Positions 52,294 to 61,363 of a stretch of 64,000 nucleotides of DNA are shown here, piece by piece. How positions within the stretch are numbered: the stretch's first letter is position 1; the number at the start of each line of letters is the position of its first letter. The stretch lies in assembly GCF_003816055.1 (NCBI RefSeq), contig NZ_CP033906.1:3162001-3226000 (forward strand), in the 5' to 3' direction. The position numbers and the translations under genes were made by a program. The notes beneath the pieces are model-generated. The model saw nothing but the letters and a program-made list of their open reading frames with translations, searched no databases and was not told where the DNA came from. The DNA is from Bacillus sp. FJAT-42376. Its GTDB lineage: Bacteria; Bacillota; Bacilli; Bacillales; Bacillaceae.

Positions 52294-53154
52294 TCATGCA
52301 TAAAAAGCCTGATAGCTGCCAAGGATCTTGACTCCGCACCCAAGCGCTTCCAGTTCATTAACGGCACCGGGAATCAGCACACTGTCCATCGCATGCTCTA
52401 AATCAATAATGAAAAAATAGTTTCCGAGGCCGGTTTTCATCGGTCTTGATTCAATTTTTGACAGGTTCAGTTTTCTCCAGGAAAACGCAGAAAGCACCTG
52501 ATGGAGCGTCCCCGATTTATTCGATGGAAGAGTCACCATGACGGTCGTTTTATCTCTGCCTTCGTATTCGGGCAAAATAGGGGGCTTTTCTGTCATGGAT
52601 GGGTGTAAAACAGCGAAAAGAGTGTGATTATAATGGTAGTCGTGGATATCCCTTTTCACTATGGATAATCCATAAACCTCTGCTGCCATTTCGTTTGCAA
52701 TCACCCCTGCATTTTCTTCCGGGTGCTCACTGACATACTGGGCTGCCGCGCCTGTTGAAGCGGCATAAGAATGCCCGGCGAGTGGAAACTCCTGATGCAG
52801 ATACCGGTGACACTGGGCTATGGCATGTGAGTGGGAGATGATCTTATCCACTTGCTTCCAGGATTCAGCCCGCTCAGGATGAACCATAAAGTGCTGATTG
52901 ATCGGCACGACAAGCTCACCGACAATATGCAGCGGCTGTTCATGCACAAGGTAGTCGACCGTCAAATTGACTGAGCCTTCAATCGCATTCTCGAGAGGAA
53001 CAATGGAAAAATCCACATCGCCTGCAGCTACGGCATCCATGCATGCGGGGATCGTCGAATAAGGAATCTGCTCCGTCTGCTCATTGACAAATTTTGAAAC
53101 AGCGAGATGGGTAAACGTTGCTTTAGGTCCTAAAAATCCAATACGATAACTCAA
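52294..53154 (-). CDS. pheA: Prephenate dehydratase PheA, altered TRF motif
   Basis: The 286-aa enzyme converts prephenate to phenylpyruvate for phenylalanine synthesis. The catalytic part (about 1-180) has GFLGPKATFTHLA and VPLENAIEGSV; the regulatory ACT domain (about 200-280) carries the phenylalanine-binding motif KIESRPMK. In the conserved Thr-Arg-Phe motif of the active site this protein has THR178-LEU179-PHE180 (NHTLFAV; codon CTT at 52618-52620). The translation start is TTG after AAGGAGAG. It follows pheB by 15 bp. Confidence 0.95.
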   Translation of the reverse strand: MSYRIGFLGPKATFTHLAVSKFVNEQTEQIPYSTIPACMDAVAAGDVDFSIVPLENAIEGSVNLTVDYLVHEQPLHIVGELVVPINQHFMVHPERAESWKQVDKIISHSHAIAQCHRYLHQEFPLAGHSYAASTGAAAQYVSEHPEENAGVIANEMAAEVYGLSIVKRDIHDYHYNHTLFAVLHPSMTEKPPILPEYEGRDKTTVMVTLPSNKSGTLHQVLSAFSWRKLNLSKIESRPMKTGLGNYFFIIDLEHAMDSVLIPGAVNELEALGCGVKILGSYQAFYA

Positions 53155-53169
53155 GTGTACCTACTCTCC

Positions 53170-53619
53170 TTAAGCCCCTGATCCAAGTATTTCTACTTTA
53201 TCGATGAATTCCATTTTCTTAAACCGGGAGATTAGATGATTAATGTCTTCGTTCATTCCATTAATGTTCAAGGACAGCGTTACATTCGCACGCCCCTGAA
53301 GAGGAATGGTTTGATGAATGGTCAGGATATTGCATCCTGCACCAGCAGCAATACCAAGAAGCTCAGATAACGTGCCTGACCGGTCTTCTAGCTGAAAGAA
53401 GAGGGTAATAATTTTCTCCTTTACCACTGTGTGAAATGGAAAAACGGCATCTCTGTATTTATAAAAGGCACTGCGGCTGAGATCCGCGCGCTGAACAGCC
53501 TCCGCTACGGAAGCCGCTTTGCCTCTTTCCATCATTTTTTTCACGTCCAGTGTTTTTTTCATCGCTTCAGGAAGGACATCTTCCCGGACAAGAAAAAACG
53601 TTTCGTCTTTCAATTCCAT
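53170..53619 (-). CDS. pheB: ACT-domain protein PheB
   Basis: The 149-aa protein has an N-terminal region ([19 protein letters not shown], core [12 protein letters not shown]) with a helix-turn-helix-like stretch ([19 protein letters not shown]) and a C-terminal ACT domain (about 70-145; [17 protein letters not shown]). It lies between obg and pheA, as in B. subtilis, where it is called PheB although its biochemical role is unclear; an amino-acid sensor is likely. GGAGGG precedes the ATG closely. Confidence 0.93.
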   Translation of the reverse strand: MELKDETFFLVREDVLPEAMKKTLDVKKMMERGKAASVAEAVQRADLSRSAFYKYRDAVFPFHTVVKEKIITLFFQLEDRSGTLSELLGIAAGAGCNILTIHQTIPLQGRANVTLSLNINGMNEDINHLISRFKKMEFIDKVEILGSGA

Positions 53620-53694
53620 CAGCCCTCCATAGCCATGCTGGCGAAGATAAGGATCGCGCAGGATCCTAAACTAAACGGACTTTCCCATATGTAT

Positions 53695-53721
53695 AGTGTC
53701 CAGGCAATAAGCCTGGACACT
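53695..53721 (-). terminator. Hairpin between obg and pheB
   Basis: An 11-bp perfect stem AGTGTCCAGGC/GCCTGGACACT with a 5-nt loop directly after the obg stop codon. There is no T run, so it may stabilise the obg message or attenuate rather than fully terminate. Confidence 0.6.
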
Positions 53722-53727
53722 TTGACG

Positions 53728-55017
53728 TTAATCTACGAAATCAAATTCATATTCAAGAAGTCTGACTGTATCCCCATCTTTAGCTCCCCGTTTGCGGAGA
53801 GCTTCATCCACACCCATTGTGCGGAGCTGGCGGGCAAAGCGGCGGACAGATTCTTCTCTGGAGAAATCCGTCATCTTGAAGAGACGTTCAATCTTTTCAC
53901 CGGTAACATCAAAGATACCTGCACTGTCTCTCGTAATGATAAATGGAGTTTCCTCTTCCTCGAGTCTGTAAACGACACGGTGAACACTCGGATCTTCTTC
54001 CTCTTCATGAAGCGGGAATTCCGGTGTGCTTTCAATCGTATCCGCAATTTTGAACAGAAGATCGCGAATCCCTTCTCTTGTCGCAGCTGAAACGGCAAAT
54101 ACCGGATGATCTTCCTGAAGTTTTTCTTTAAATGTCTTCAGATTTTCTTCCGAGTCCGGCATATCCATTTTGTTTGCCACAATAATTTGAGGGCGTTCTG
54201 TCAATCGAAGGTTGTATTGTTTAAGCTCTTCATTTATTGTCAGGTAATCCTCATAAGGGTCCCGGCCTTCAAGACCAGACATATCAATCACATGAACGAT
54301 GACCCTTGTCCGTTCGATGTGTCTTAGAAATTGATGTCCAAGACCTATCCCTTCATGTGCTCCTTCAATAAGCCCCGGAAGATCCGCCATGACAAAGCTG
54401 CGGCCATCCTGCGTCTCTACCATCCCAAGGTTTGGTGCCAGAGTGGTGAAATGGTAATCCGCTATTTTAGGCTTCGCTGCCGAGACGACTGATAGCAGGG
54501 TTGATTTCCCAACACTCGGGAAACCGACTAAGCCAACATCTGCAAGCAGCTTCAGTTCCATTACAATATAGCGTTCCTGGCCCGGCTCCCCGTTCTCGGC
54601 AATTTCAGGCGCCGGATTCGCAGGTGTTGCAAACCGGGTGTTTCCGCGTCCGCCGCGTCCTCCCCGGGCTATGACAGCACGCTGTCCATGCTCTGTCAGG
54701 TCTGCAATAACCTGTTTTGTATCATCGTCCATAACCACTGTACCAGGAGGAACTTTAACGATCATTTCCTCGGCATTCCGGCCATGCATGTTTTTGGACA
54801 TTCCATGCTCTCCGCGGTCTGCTTTAAAGTGGCGCTGATAGCGGAAATCCATTAACGTGCGCAGTCCTTCGTCCACTTCAAATACGACGTTCGCGCCTTT
54901 GCCTCCGTCACCGCCGGCCGGTCCTCCGTCCGGTACATATTTTTCACGGCGATAAGCAACCATTCCATTGCCTCCGTCGCCGCCTTTTACATAAATCTTG
55001 ACCTGATCGACAAACAT
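53728..55017 (-). CDS. obg: GTPase Obg
   Basis: The 429-aa GTPase acts in ribosome assembly and the stress and sporulation response. Domains: glycine-rich Obg fold (about 1-158, with [18 protein letters not shown], core GGDGGNGM), G domain (GFPSVGKST at about 165, [17 protein letters not shown]) and the C-terminal OCT domain (about 350-429). CGGAGGAAAGAC precedes the ATG. It follows spo0B by 30 bp, the spo0B-obg pairing of Bacillus. Confidence 0.97.
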   Translation of the reverse strand: MFVDQVKIYVKGGDGGNGMVAYRREKYVPDGGPAGGDGGKGANVVFEVDEGLRTLMDFRYQRHFKADRGEHGMSKNMHGRNAEEMIVKVPPGTVVMDDDTKQVIADLTEHGQRAVIARGGRGGRGNTRFATPANPAPEIAENGEPGQERYIVMELKLLADVGLVGFPSVGKSTLLSVVSAAKPKIADYHFTTLAPNLGMVETQDGRSFVMADLPGLIEGAHEGIGLGHQFLRHIERTRVIVHVIDMSGLEGRDPYEDYLTINEELKQYNLRLTERPQIIVANKMDMPDSEENLKTFKEKLQEDHPVFAVSAATREGIRDLLFKIADTIESTPEFPLHEEEEDPSVHRVVYRLEEEETPFIITRDSAGIFDVTGEKIERLFKMTDFSREESVRRFARQLRTMGVDEALRKRGAKDGDTVRLLEYEFDFVD

Positions 55018-55047
55018 TATGTCTTTCCTCCGTTCTGTGATGCCTCG

Positions 55048-55596
55048 CTACTTTGTATAATAAATGACAGCTGCCGTCAATTCTTCAGCTGTGATGGCAA
55101 GTTCCGACACTTGGTTATCCGGCAGTTTTTGAAAGTATGTATGCAGGATTTCCGTTTCTTTTAGAATGCCATGAAAATCAAAAAAGAATCGGACCTGTCC
55201 AACTTTTTCTGCCATTTCAATCGTGATGACGAGTTGATTTTCACTCGTTTCTCCGGCGCATTGATCGAGTAATTCAAAAAATTCGCCGAACCATAGGGCA
55301 AGCATTTGGTCATATTTGTTTAATGAAAAGGTTTCTCCGACAATTTCATACTCCAATGTGTACAGATGACGGTTCCACCCAAAGCTTATAAGCTTTCCAG
55401 CCAGTTCCGGAGCTTTAAGATTGCAAAGCCTTGACTCTTGCTGGGCTTCAATAATAATCTCTTCCATAATCTCATTTACTCGCTCATATTTTCCAAGAGA
55501 CAGGTTGCCCTTAATCAGCTGCAGCCGGTTCATCCAATCATGACGATAGTGGCTAATTGCGTCAACCATATTCCAGTTTTTACTCTCTTTAGTCAT
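55048..55596 (-). CDS. spo0B: Sporulation phosphotransferase Spo0B
   Basis: The 182-aa protein passes phosphate from Spo0F to Spo0A. The His box HYRHDWMNRLQLIKG (about 16-30) carries the phosphorylated His (RHDW). The C-terminal part resembles a degenerate histidine-kinase ATP-binding domain without catalytic motifs, as is usual for Spo0B. GAGTGGAG precedes the ATG by 5 nt. It is cotranscribed with obg. Confidence 0.93.
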   Translation of the reverse strand: MTKESKNWNMVDAISHYRHDWMNRLQLIKGNLSLGKYERVNEIMEEIIIEAQQESRLCNLKAPELAGKLISFGWNRHLYTLEYEIVGETFSLNKYDQMLALWFGEFFELLDQCAGETSENQLVITIEMAEKVGQVRFFFDFHGILKETEILHTYFQKLPDNQVSELAITAEELTAAVIYYTK

Positions 55597-55929
55597 CTGG
55601 ACTCCACTCTTTCTATTTCTTTTAGGAGCATGTTCGAAACGATTTGGTTTGTAAACTGAGTGAACAAGTCAGAGGTACCATTCCTAATTCAGAAAAGCTT
55701 ACTTGATGAAATTATAGCAAACCTAAGCATGGAATAAAAACGGTTAATATAGAAAATAAGGATTTAGGGGATTTCGTGAGGTGTTCCTGCAAGAACAAAA
55801 GCGCGAGTGTCTACTGAAAGAATAATCCAAAGAACCTGAATCACTGCGTCTGACATCATCTGCCGGACAGTCAATGAAGCCTGGCAGATACCGGACGCCC
55901 TCTAAACCGGCAGCCTCCTGGAAAACACC
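55597..55929. other. Intergenic region rpmA-spo0B, no gene seen
   Basis: About 330 bp that should hold the spo0B promoter; no unambiguous hexamer pair, no ribosome-bound reading frame and no repeat element is seen. Confidence 0.4.
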
Positions 55930-55968
55930 GTAAAAAAAAGAAACTCTAGCCTTATTCAGCTAGAGTTT
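55930..55968 (-). terminator. Terminator of the rplU-prp-rpmA operon
   Basis: Stem AAACTCTAGC/GCTAGAGTTT (55941-55968) with an 8-nt loop, followed by an eight-T run on the minus strand; 8 bp after the rpmA stop codon. Confidence 0.92.
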
Positions 55969-55976
55969 CGGTTGAA

Positions 55977-56270
55977 TTAAGCTTCTTGAGCTGCAGGATA
56001 TACGCTCACTTTTTTGCGGTCGCGGCCAAGACGTTCGAAACGAACAACGCCGTCAACTTTTGCAAATAGAGTGTCATCACCACCGCGGCCTACGTTTTCA
56101 CCCGGATAGATCTTTGTACCGCGCTGGCGGTAAAGGATTGATCCGCCGCTTACGAATTGTCCGTCAGCACGTTTAGCGCCAAGACGTTTCGACATAGAAT
56201 CACGGCCGTTTTTTGTGGATCCTACTCCCTTTTTGGAAGCGAAAAATTGAATGTCCAATTTTAACAACAT
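55977..56270 (-). CDS. rpmA: 50S ribosomal protein L27
   Basis: The 97-aa protein starts [17 protein letters not shown]. The N-terminal extension ending in FF before ASKKG is the Firmicute form that must be removed by the protease Prp, encoded by the gene just before, so that the mature N-terminus can reach the peptidyl-transferase centre. [22 protein letters not shown] is the family core (cited as [16 protein letters not shown]). The ATG at 56270 follows GGAGG by 8 nt; the frame opens three codons earlier at GTG. Confidence 0.97.
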   Translation of the reverse strand: MLLKLDIQFFASKKGVGSTKNGRDSMSKRLGAKRADGQFVSGGSILYRQRGTKIYPGENVGRGGDDTLFAKVDGVVRFERLGRDRKKVSVYPAAQEA

Positions 56271-56282
56271 GAGGTTCACCTC

Positions 56283-56621
56283 CTACTTTTTTAAAATGGT
56301 CATACGGATATACTCCCCGTATTGTTCTTCAATTGTCTGAATTGAGACAACCATGCCCTCAAGAAGCAGCTGGCCCTTTTGTAGAGCTTCCTCTGAAACA
56401 GCATCAGGCCAGTCAAATGTGACAAGACCCTGCTTCTGGTCCATTTCAAGTACCGGTTCAATTCCTGTGAGTGCATGAATCGCGTTAATCGCTCCAAATA
56501 CCACACAGGATGCTCCTGCACATACGAGATCTTTCCCAGTTTCATCGAAATCAGCATGCCCGGACATGGAGAAGGACTGGATCATACCTTCCGCAGAACG
56601 GTTTACCTGAACGTTTATCAT
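56283..56621 (-). CDS. prp: Ribosomal-processing cysteine protease Prp (YsxB)
   Basis: The 112-aa protein cleaves the N-terminal extension of L27. The catalytic dyad is visible as the His in SMSGHADFDETGKD (residue 22) and the Cys in VCAGASCVV (residue 39 by count here). It lies between rplU and rpmA, the conserved place of prp in Firmicutes whose L27 has the extension. Confidence 0.94.
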   Translation of the reverse strand: MINVQVNRSAEGMIQSFSMSGHADFDETGKDLVCAGASCVVFGAINAIHALTGIEPVLEMDQKQGLVTFDWPDAVSEEALQKGQLLLEGMVVSIQTIEEQYGEYIRMTILKK

Positions 56622-56632
56622 AGGATCAAGCC

Positions 56633-56941
56633 TTACGCGTTGATTTTTTCAATAACAACTTTTGTGTATGGCTGACGATGACCTTGCTTTTTCTTCTGGT
56701 TTTTCTTCGCTTTGTATTTGAAAACAACCAATTTCTTCGCACGGCCTTGTTTTTCAACTTTAGCCGTAACGGTTGCTCCAGATACTAGAGGGCTTCCAAC
56801 TTTAACGTCGTCGCCGCCTACGAATAGAACTTTGTCAAATGTAACAGTTTCACCTAGCTCGCCTGCCACCTTTTCGATGTAGACTGCTTGGCCTTCTGCT
56901 ACTTTAATTTGCTTTCCGCCAGTTTCAATAATTGCGTACAT
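56633..56941 (-). CDS. rplU: 50S ribosomal protein L21
   Basis: The 102-aa protein is complete: [33 protein letters not shown] and the basic C-terminus [20 protein letters not shown] (core [13 protein letters not shown]). It binds 23S rRNA in the large subunit. AGGAGGTGCAGTGGA precedes the ATG. Its mRNA has a structured leader upstream, and its promoter overlaps the end of rng. Confidence 0.97.
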   Translation of the reverse strand: MYAIIETGGKQIKVAEGQAVYIEKVAGELGETVTFDKVLFVGGDDVKVGSPLVSGATVTAKVEKQGRAKKLVVFKYKAKKNQKKKQGHRQPYTKVVIEKINA

Positions 56942-56944
56942 TCC

Positions 56945-57065
56945 ACTGCACCTCCTATTTGATACTCAGACTCGCCAGTGTACAGGTGAATAATGATGAA
57001 GTTCATCACAATTGCTTACTACCTGCATCCGAGCGGTTGTAGCCACGGGTGCTACAAACAGTAAC
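56945..57065 (-). ncRNA. L21 leader RNA of the rplU-prp-rpmA operon
   Basis: The minus-strand region between promoter and rplU contains the hairpin TTTGTAGC/GCTACAA (57036-57058) with the loop segment ACCCGTG, then CCGCTCGGATGCAGGTA and GTGATGAACTTCATCA, and CGAGTCTGAGTATC near the ribosome site. These elements match the L21 leader family known upstream of rplU in Bacillus, a cis-regulatory structure thought to bind L21. The boundaries are approximate. Confidence 0.7.
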
Positions 57066-57073
57066 ATAAGAAT

Positions 57074-57101
57074 ATTATCAGAAGTTGCTTCTATTTGTCA
57101 A
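57074..57101 (-). promoter_or_regulatory. Sigma-A promoter of rplU
   Basis: Consensus TTGACA (57096-57101) and GATAAT (57074-57079) 16 bp apart (or TAATAT at 18 bp), overlapping the end of rng. The following transcript would begin just before the L21 leader. Confidence 0.72.
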
Positions 57102-58551
57102 TCTTCTTTTCCTTTTCGGCTATTCTTTGCAAGATTTCTTTTTCAGTTCCAAATTGACGCAGTTCATAGCCGGGCTTGTCCATTTCTGCAGATGTAATAA
57201 AAATACGGAAATGCAGTTCTTTTTCAAGTTCCTGAAGGCGGTCATCAAACCACCCTTTTACTTCTCGTTCTGCCTGAACCCACACCGCTTCTGCATCCAT
57301 ATACCGGTATTTGCGCAGTTCCCTCTCAAGATCAAAAGCCTGTGTCTGGGCAGAGTCCACTCTCCCTTTTCCTCCGCAGACCCGGCAGGAATCGGTTAAA
57401 AGGGTATCAATATCCTCACTCGTCTTTTTTCTCGTAATCTGAAGAAGATTCAGCTCTGTAAAACCAATAATTCTTGTTTGAATACGGTCTCTTCCTGCCT
57501 GATTGTGCATGATCTGCAAAATCCTCTGCCGGTCAGCCGGATCCTTCATATCAATAAAATCAATCAGAATGATTCCATTCAGATTCCTCAGTCTGATTTG
57601 CCGCGCCGCTTCGAGTGCCGCCTCTTTATTTGTTTCGTAAATGGTCTGGCGCTGCGAATCCTTTCCGGTAAACTTGCCTGAATTCACATCAATGACATGG
57701 AGCGCCTCCGTTTTTTCAATAAGCAGGTAGGATCCGTTTTTCAGCCAGACGGTCTTTTTTTGGAGCTTATGTATTTCTGCATCCACTGTGCTGAATATTT
57801 CAGAGCCTTCTTTCGCGTGAAAGATTTTTGTCTCGGCCCCATGGGGCATTCTCCCCCTCAGCCTGTCTGCAAAAGCAGCATTGTCACAGTGAATTTCGCT
57901 ATAGAAAGAAAGAGGCCGTTCCGCCGAAATGACCTCGAGCAAGTCGCCGGATTCCTTCAGCATAGCGGGTGCTTTTCCTGATTCAGGTGGAAGGAGGCTC
58001 AAAAATTCCCTTCTGAGCCTCAGCAGCTCTTCTTCCAGCTCATAAGGGTCCATGGAAGCAGCCGCAGTTCGGATAAGCACACCTTCCCCGTTATCAAGTA
58101 TTCCGCTGCTCCAGTCTCTCAGTCTTTCAGCATCACTGCTTCCCAGCTTTCTGGAGACTGTCACTTTTCCTCCATAAGGCATATAGACAAGCGAACTGCC
58201 TGCAAATTCAATATTGGCTGTCAGCGCCGGTCCTTTCCATTCATCCCCTTCTTTCTTAATCTGGACCATGATTTTTTGCCCTTCATGCAGAAAAGAAGAA
58301 ATCGGCTTTTTCTGATCGGAATGCCTGAACGCAGGCAGATCATCCAGCCGGAGGAAGCCGTTTTTCTCAAGGCCGAGATCAACAAATGCCGCCTCCATGC
58401 CCTTTACAACCTTTTCGACTTTACCCCAATACAGGCTTCCGGACTTGCCTTTTTGGCTGGATCTGAGTAGTTTTATATCTGCAAGTTTTCCGCTTTCCAA
58501 TAAAGCAATCCGTTTCTCCTGGAGATTGGCTTGAACAATTAGCGTTTTCAA
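57091..58551 (-). CDS. rng: Ribonuclease G/E family protein
   Basis: The 486-aa protein has the S1-like N-terminal domain (YWGKVEKVVKGMEAAFVDLG, core VVKGMEAAFVDLG, about 40-60), a catalytic DNase-I-like subdomain with HVIDVNSGKF (about 290) and LIDFIDMKDP (about 340) containing the metal-binding Asp residues, and the zinc-link CRVCGGKGRV (about 398). RNase E/G makes endonucleolytic cuts in 5'-monophosphorylated RNA, mainly rRNA or mRNA. Many Bacillus genomes lack it or rely on RNase Y; here it is in the usual place, after spoIVFB. The start is TTG after AGAGGGAA. Confidence 0.92.
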   Translation of the reverse strand: MKTLIVQANLQEKRIALLESGKLADIKLLRSSQKGKSGSLYWGKVEKVVKGMEAAFVDLGLEKNGFLRLDDLPAFRHSDQKKPISSFLHEGQKIMVQIKKEGDEWKGPALTANIEFAGSSLVYMPYGGKVTVSRKLGSSDAERLRDWSSGILDNGEGVLIRTAAASMDPYELEEELLRLRREFLSLLPPESGKAPAMLKESGDLLEVISAERPLSFYSEIHCDNAAFADRLRGRMPHGAETKIFHAKEGSEIFSTVDAEIHKLQKKTVWLKNGSYLLIEKTEALHVIDVNSGKFTGKDSQRQTIYETNKEAALEAARQIRLRNLNGIILIDFIDMKDPADRQRILQIMHNQAGRDRIQTRIIGFTELNLLQITRKKTSEDIDTLLTDSCRVCGGKGRVDSAQTQAFDLERELRKYRYMDAEAVWVQAEREVKGWFDDRLQELEKELHFRIFITSAEMDKPGYELRQFGTEKEILQRIAEKEKKIDK

Positions 58552-58609
58552 CGTATTCCCTCTTTTGCTATCAGCTTTTCCCCCATTTACTCACTTTTTT
58601 TTCAGGAAG

Positions 58610-59476
58610 TCAATACGCATAAACGAGCTCCTCTATCTTGGAATTCGTTCTTTTTTCAGAAAAAAAAGCGTGCAGCAGCTCATTTTCATCGAGTTCCGAC
58701 CATTTCGCCCCTTCGCGGCAAACAATGATGGGATGCTTGCATCCTCGTTTAAACTTGGATAAAACAGACAGAATTTCTTCTCCTGACTCGACCTCCAGAG
58801 GAACAAGCCGTTGTATGGATTCGGTACTTCCATAATACCGGTCCATTAAAAATCTCAAGTGAACAAAACGCCGCTGCCGGAATTCTGAATAAAGGCTGAA
58901 ACACAAAAAAACTGTAATCATCCATAAATTAAGCTGATATGGGAAAAAAAGCAGAACGGCAGCTTTGTATAAGACGAGTGCGCATAGTGAAAACGCAAGC
59001 GTGGATTTGTGCGCATCCGGGAACGCTTTAAACAGGGAAAAAAGAATGAACAACAGCTTCCCTCCGTCCAGCGGCCAGATCGGCAGCAGGTTAAACAGCA
59101 AAATGGAAAGATTGTAAAACGTAAAGAGGGAGAAATCTTCATGGGAGACGAATCCTGAAACAAAGCTCAGCCACACGGCGCCCTGCATCAGGAAATGCTG
59201 CACGGGTCCGGCGAGAATCACAAAAAGCTCCTCTTTGATTGACCGGTTCCCATGCTCTTCCATTTCAGCCACACCTCCAAAGGGAAGGAGAATAATCGCC
59301 TTCACTCTCCAGGAAAAATAAAGAGCGCACACAGCATGACCCAGCTCATGAATCATGACAATCGCAAGCAGAATAGCCAGTGTTTTAAACTGGGATGTTG
59401 CTGCACTTATGGCCATAACAACCCACAATAATGGATGAATGTGAATTTTCCGCAGCAAAGATCCATATTTAATCAA
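58610..59476 (-). CDS. spoIVFB: Intramembrane metalloprotease SpoIVFB
   Basis: The 288-aa protein is an S2P-type (M50) protease that cuts pro-sigma-K in the mother cell. HELGH (about 43-47, in a membrane helix) binds zinc and LLPIWPLDGGK (about 134) carries the third ligand, Asp. About six membrane segments precede a C-terminal CBS-like domain (about 200-288). The start is TTG and overlaps the spoIVFA stop by 8 bp. It works with SpoIVFA upstream and is inhibited by BofA; BofC, encoded at 43.1 kb, acts on the same checkpoint. Confidence 0.95.
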   Translation of the reverse strand: MIKYGSLLRKIHIHPLLWVVMAISAATSQFKTLAILLAIVMIHELGHAVCALYFSWRVKAIILLPFGGVAEMEEHGNRSIKEELFVILAGPVQHFLMQGAVWLSFVSGFVSHEDFSLFTFYNLSILLFNLLPIWPLDGGKLLFILFSLFKAFPDAHKSTLAFSLCALVLYKAAVLLFFPYQLNLWMITVFLCFSLYSEFRQRRFVHLRFLMDRYYGSTESIQRLVPLEVESGEEILSVLSKFKRGCKHPIIVCREGAKWSELDENELLHAFFSEKRTNSKIEELVYAY

Positions 59477-60251
59477 AGGAAATCACCTGAATCGGATCAA
59501 TGAAATTATCGCCCTTTTTAATCGCGAAATAGTACGTTCCTTTTTTGTTCTCATTTACTTTGATGGTTCCGAGCTCTTTGCCTGTGACAACCGTATCGTA
59601 CAAAGCGACATCTGCACTTTCCAGATTTCCATACCACGATTCACTTCCATCTGCGTGCTGAACGACGATCGTCAAACCTGTATCCGGCTTTTCACCCGCT
59701 TCTAATACAACTCCCTCATCGATCGCTTCTACAGTCGGACGATCGGTTTCCACAAGAACTCCCTGGCCGTTTGCCTTAAAATTCTCCGTCACCTTTCCTG
59801 ATGCCGGGACTGCGTACTCTCCTTTCAAGGGAGCTTTGCCAGCAGACAGCATATCGGTTTGAAAAAGCGCCAGCGGATGTCCAAATTGCTTTTGATACCA
59901 GGAGGAAACCGCTGCAAACTGAAATTCATGTTCAAGAGATGCTTTTGCCGCTGTTCGGATCGCATCGAGCTTTGGGGATTGTTCCTTAAAGACAACAGCC
60001 ATCCCGAGTACAAGGGTTGCAGAAAGAAAGAGTTTAAGCAGAAAGACGTCCGGCCTGATCAGCGGATGACCCGTATCTTTTAAGGTCTCGGGACCGCCTT
60101 CATAAGAGCGAATGATGCCCGTATACTTTTCCTCTTCTTCCATAACTGCTTCCTTTTCCCAGACAACAGGAAGGTCCGCTTTCCCTGAAAGGGGTCTGGA
60201 CTTCTTTTTCTTCGCCATCCGTTTTCTGATTTCATCCGCCCTTCTGGACAT
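59469..60251 (-). CDS. spoIVFA: SpoIVFA, regulator of SpoIVFB
   Basis: The 260-aa protein has a cytoplasmic N-terminus (MSRRADEIRKRMAKKKK), one membrane segment (about 75-92, FLLKLFLSATLVLGM) and an outer LytM/M23-type domain (about 150-255; GKVTENFKANGQGVLVETD, core KVTENFKANGQG, then IVVQHADGSESWYGNLE). The domain lacks the zinc-binding H-x-H pair and is probably inactive, as known for SpoIVFA, which anchors BofA and SpoIVFB and is cut by SpoIVB. The ATG at 60251 is used because GGGTGGATG precedes it; the frame runs 11 codons further. Confidence 0.9.
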   Translation of the reverse strand: MSRRADEIRKRMAKKKKSRPLSGKADLPVVWEKEAVMEEEEKYTGIIRSYEGGPETLKDTGHPLIRPDVFLLKLFLSATLVLGMAVVFKEQSPKLDAIRTAAKASLEHEFQFAAVSSWYQKQFGHPLALFQTDMLSAGKAPLKGEYAVPASGKVTENFKANGQGVLVETDRPTVEAIDEGVVLEAGEKPDTGLTIVVQHADGSESWYGNLESADVALYDTVVTGKELGTIKVNENKKGTYYFAIKKGDNFIDPIQVISFD

Positions 60252-60358
60252 TCTCATCCACCCTTTTAATGTCAGTTTGTACAAGTCTATGACTTGTCCG
60301 TTGGATTTATGTTTTTGCGGAAAGAAAAGTGCGGAAAAATTACAGAATAGAACAAAAG

Positions 60359-60411
60359 CAAAAAAACTGACCCAGAAAAGGATAGAATCCCAGTCAGGTC
60401 AGTTTTTTTTT
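60359..60411. terminator. Bidirectional terminator after minD
   Basis: Stem AAAAAACTGACC/GGTCAGTTTTTT (60361-60372 and 60398-60409), with an inner CTGGG/CCCAG pairing. It would end the mreB-minD operon, but the repeat element at 60413-60535 now lies between the minD stop codon and this hairpin. Confidence 0.8.
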
Positions 60412-60412
60412 A

Positions 60413-60535
60413 GATCTGTTAAACTTGGCTGTTGATTTCCGATGCAGGTGCTCGCTTTCCGCGGGGCGGGAGTCTCACACCTTCCGCTCCAATCAACAAG
60501 TGTTAAAAATCAACATAAGACTTTAACAGAGCCTC
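60413..60535 (-). mobile_element. MITE-like repeat element, copy 2 (123 bp)
   Basis: Reverse orientation relative to the copy at 46761. The termini are GATCTGTTAAA (60413-60423, one mismatch) and TTTAACAGAGC (60522-60532). The interior (GCGGAAAGCGAGCACCTG on the minus strand) matches copy 1 with a deletion of about 27 bp around the GC-rich centre. It carries no gene and sits in the 3' untranslated region of minD. Confidence 0.75.
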
Positions 60536-60557
60536 TTTATTAAGAAAGGACACCCGT

Positions 60558-61361
60558 CTAGACACGAGCACCAAAAAATTTCTTGATTTTGTCCATAAAT
60601 CCAAGGCTCTGCTGATCGAGTGTCTGCAATGGAACAGATTCTCCAAGGATCCTTCTTGCAATATTCCTGTAAGCAATCGATGCCCGGTTGTTCGGATCCA
60701 TCGCAATTGGCTCTCCGCTGTTGGACGCTTTAATTACCTGATCATCATCCGCGACAATCCCAAGGAGATCGATGGACAGATGTGCAACAATTTCATCCAC
60801 ATCCAGCATGTCGCCATTTTGAACAAGATGATTGCGGATTCGGTTGATGACAAGCTTTGGAGGCTCTATATCTTCCCGTTCAAGAAGACCGATGATCCGG
60901 TCGGCATCCCTAACAGCCGAGACTTCCGGTGTCGTGACTACAATGGCTTTGTCGGCACCTGCCACTGCGTTTTTGAATCCTTGTTCGATCCCCGCAGGGC
61001 AGTCAATGACGATATAATCATAATCCTGTTTCAGTTCATCAATCAGTTTTTTCATCTGATCCGGTGAAACGGCGGATTTATCGCTCGTCTGCGCAGCAGG
61101 AAGCAAATACAAGAGTTCATCAAACCGCTTATCCTTCACCAGAGCCTGATGAATTTTGCATCGGCCTTCCACAACATCCACCAGATCATAGATAATGCGG
61201 TTTTCAAGTCCCATTACAACATCCAGATTCCGCAAACCGATATCTGTATCAACAAGACAAACCTTTTTGCCTAAAATGGCCAGGGACGTTCCTAAATTCG
61301 CGGAGGTAGTGGTTTTACCAACCCCTCCTTTACCAGAGGTAATAACAATCGCCTCTCCCAC
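60558..61361 (-). CDS. minD: Septum-site determining ATPase MinD
   Basis: The 267-aa ParA-type ATPase recruits MinC to the membrane near the poles. The deviant Walker A is SGKGGVGKTTT (about 9-19), Walker B is YIVIDCPAG, and the C-terminal amphipathic helix MDKIKKFFGARV is the membrane-targeting sequence. Translation starts at GTG after GGGGGG. It overlaps none of its neighbours and lies 2 bp after minC. Confidence 0.97.
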   Translation of the reverse strand: MGEAIVITSGKGGVGKTTTSANLGTSLAILGKKVCLVDTDIGLRNLDVVMGLENRIIYDLVDVVEGRCKIHQALVKDKRFDELLYLLPAAQTSDKSAVSPDQMKKLIDELKQDYDYIVIDCPAGIEQGFKNAVAGADKAIVVTTPEVSAVRDADRIIGLLEREDIEPPKLVINRIRNHLVQNGDMLDVDEIVAHLSIDLLGIVADDDQVIKASNSGEPIAMDPNNRASIAYRNIARRILGESVPLQTLDQQSLGFMDKIKKFFGARV

Positions 61362-61363
61362 GG

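Noticed and set aside
55744..55930. A third copy of the repeat element
   Set aside because: No terminal GCTCTGTTAAA sequence and no GC-rich block are present; only ordinary intergenic sequence.
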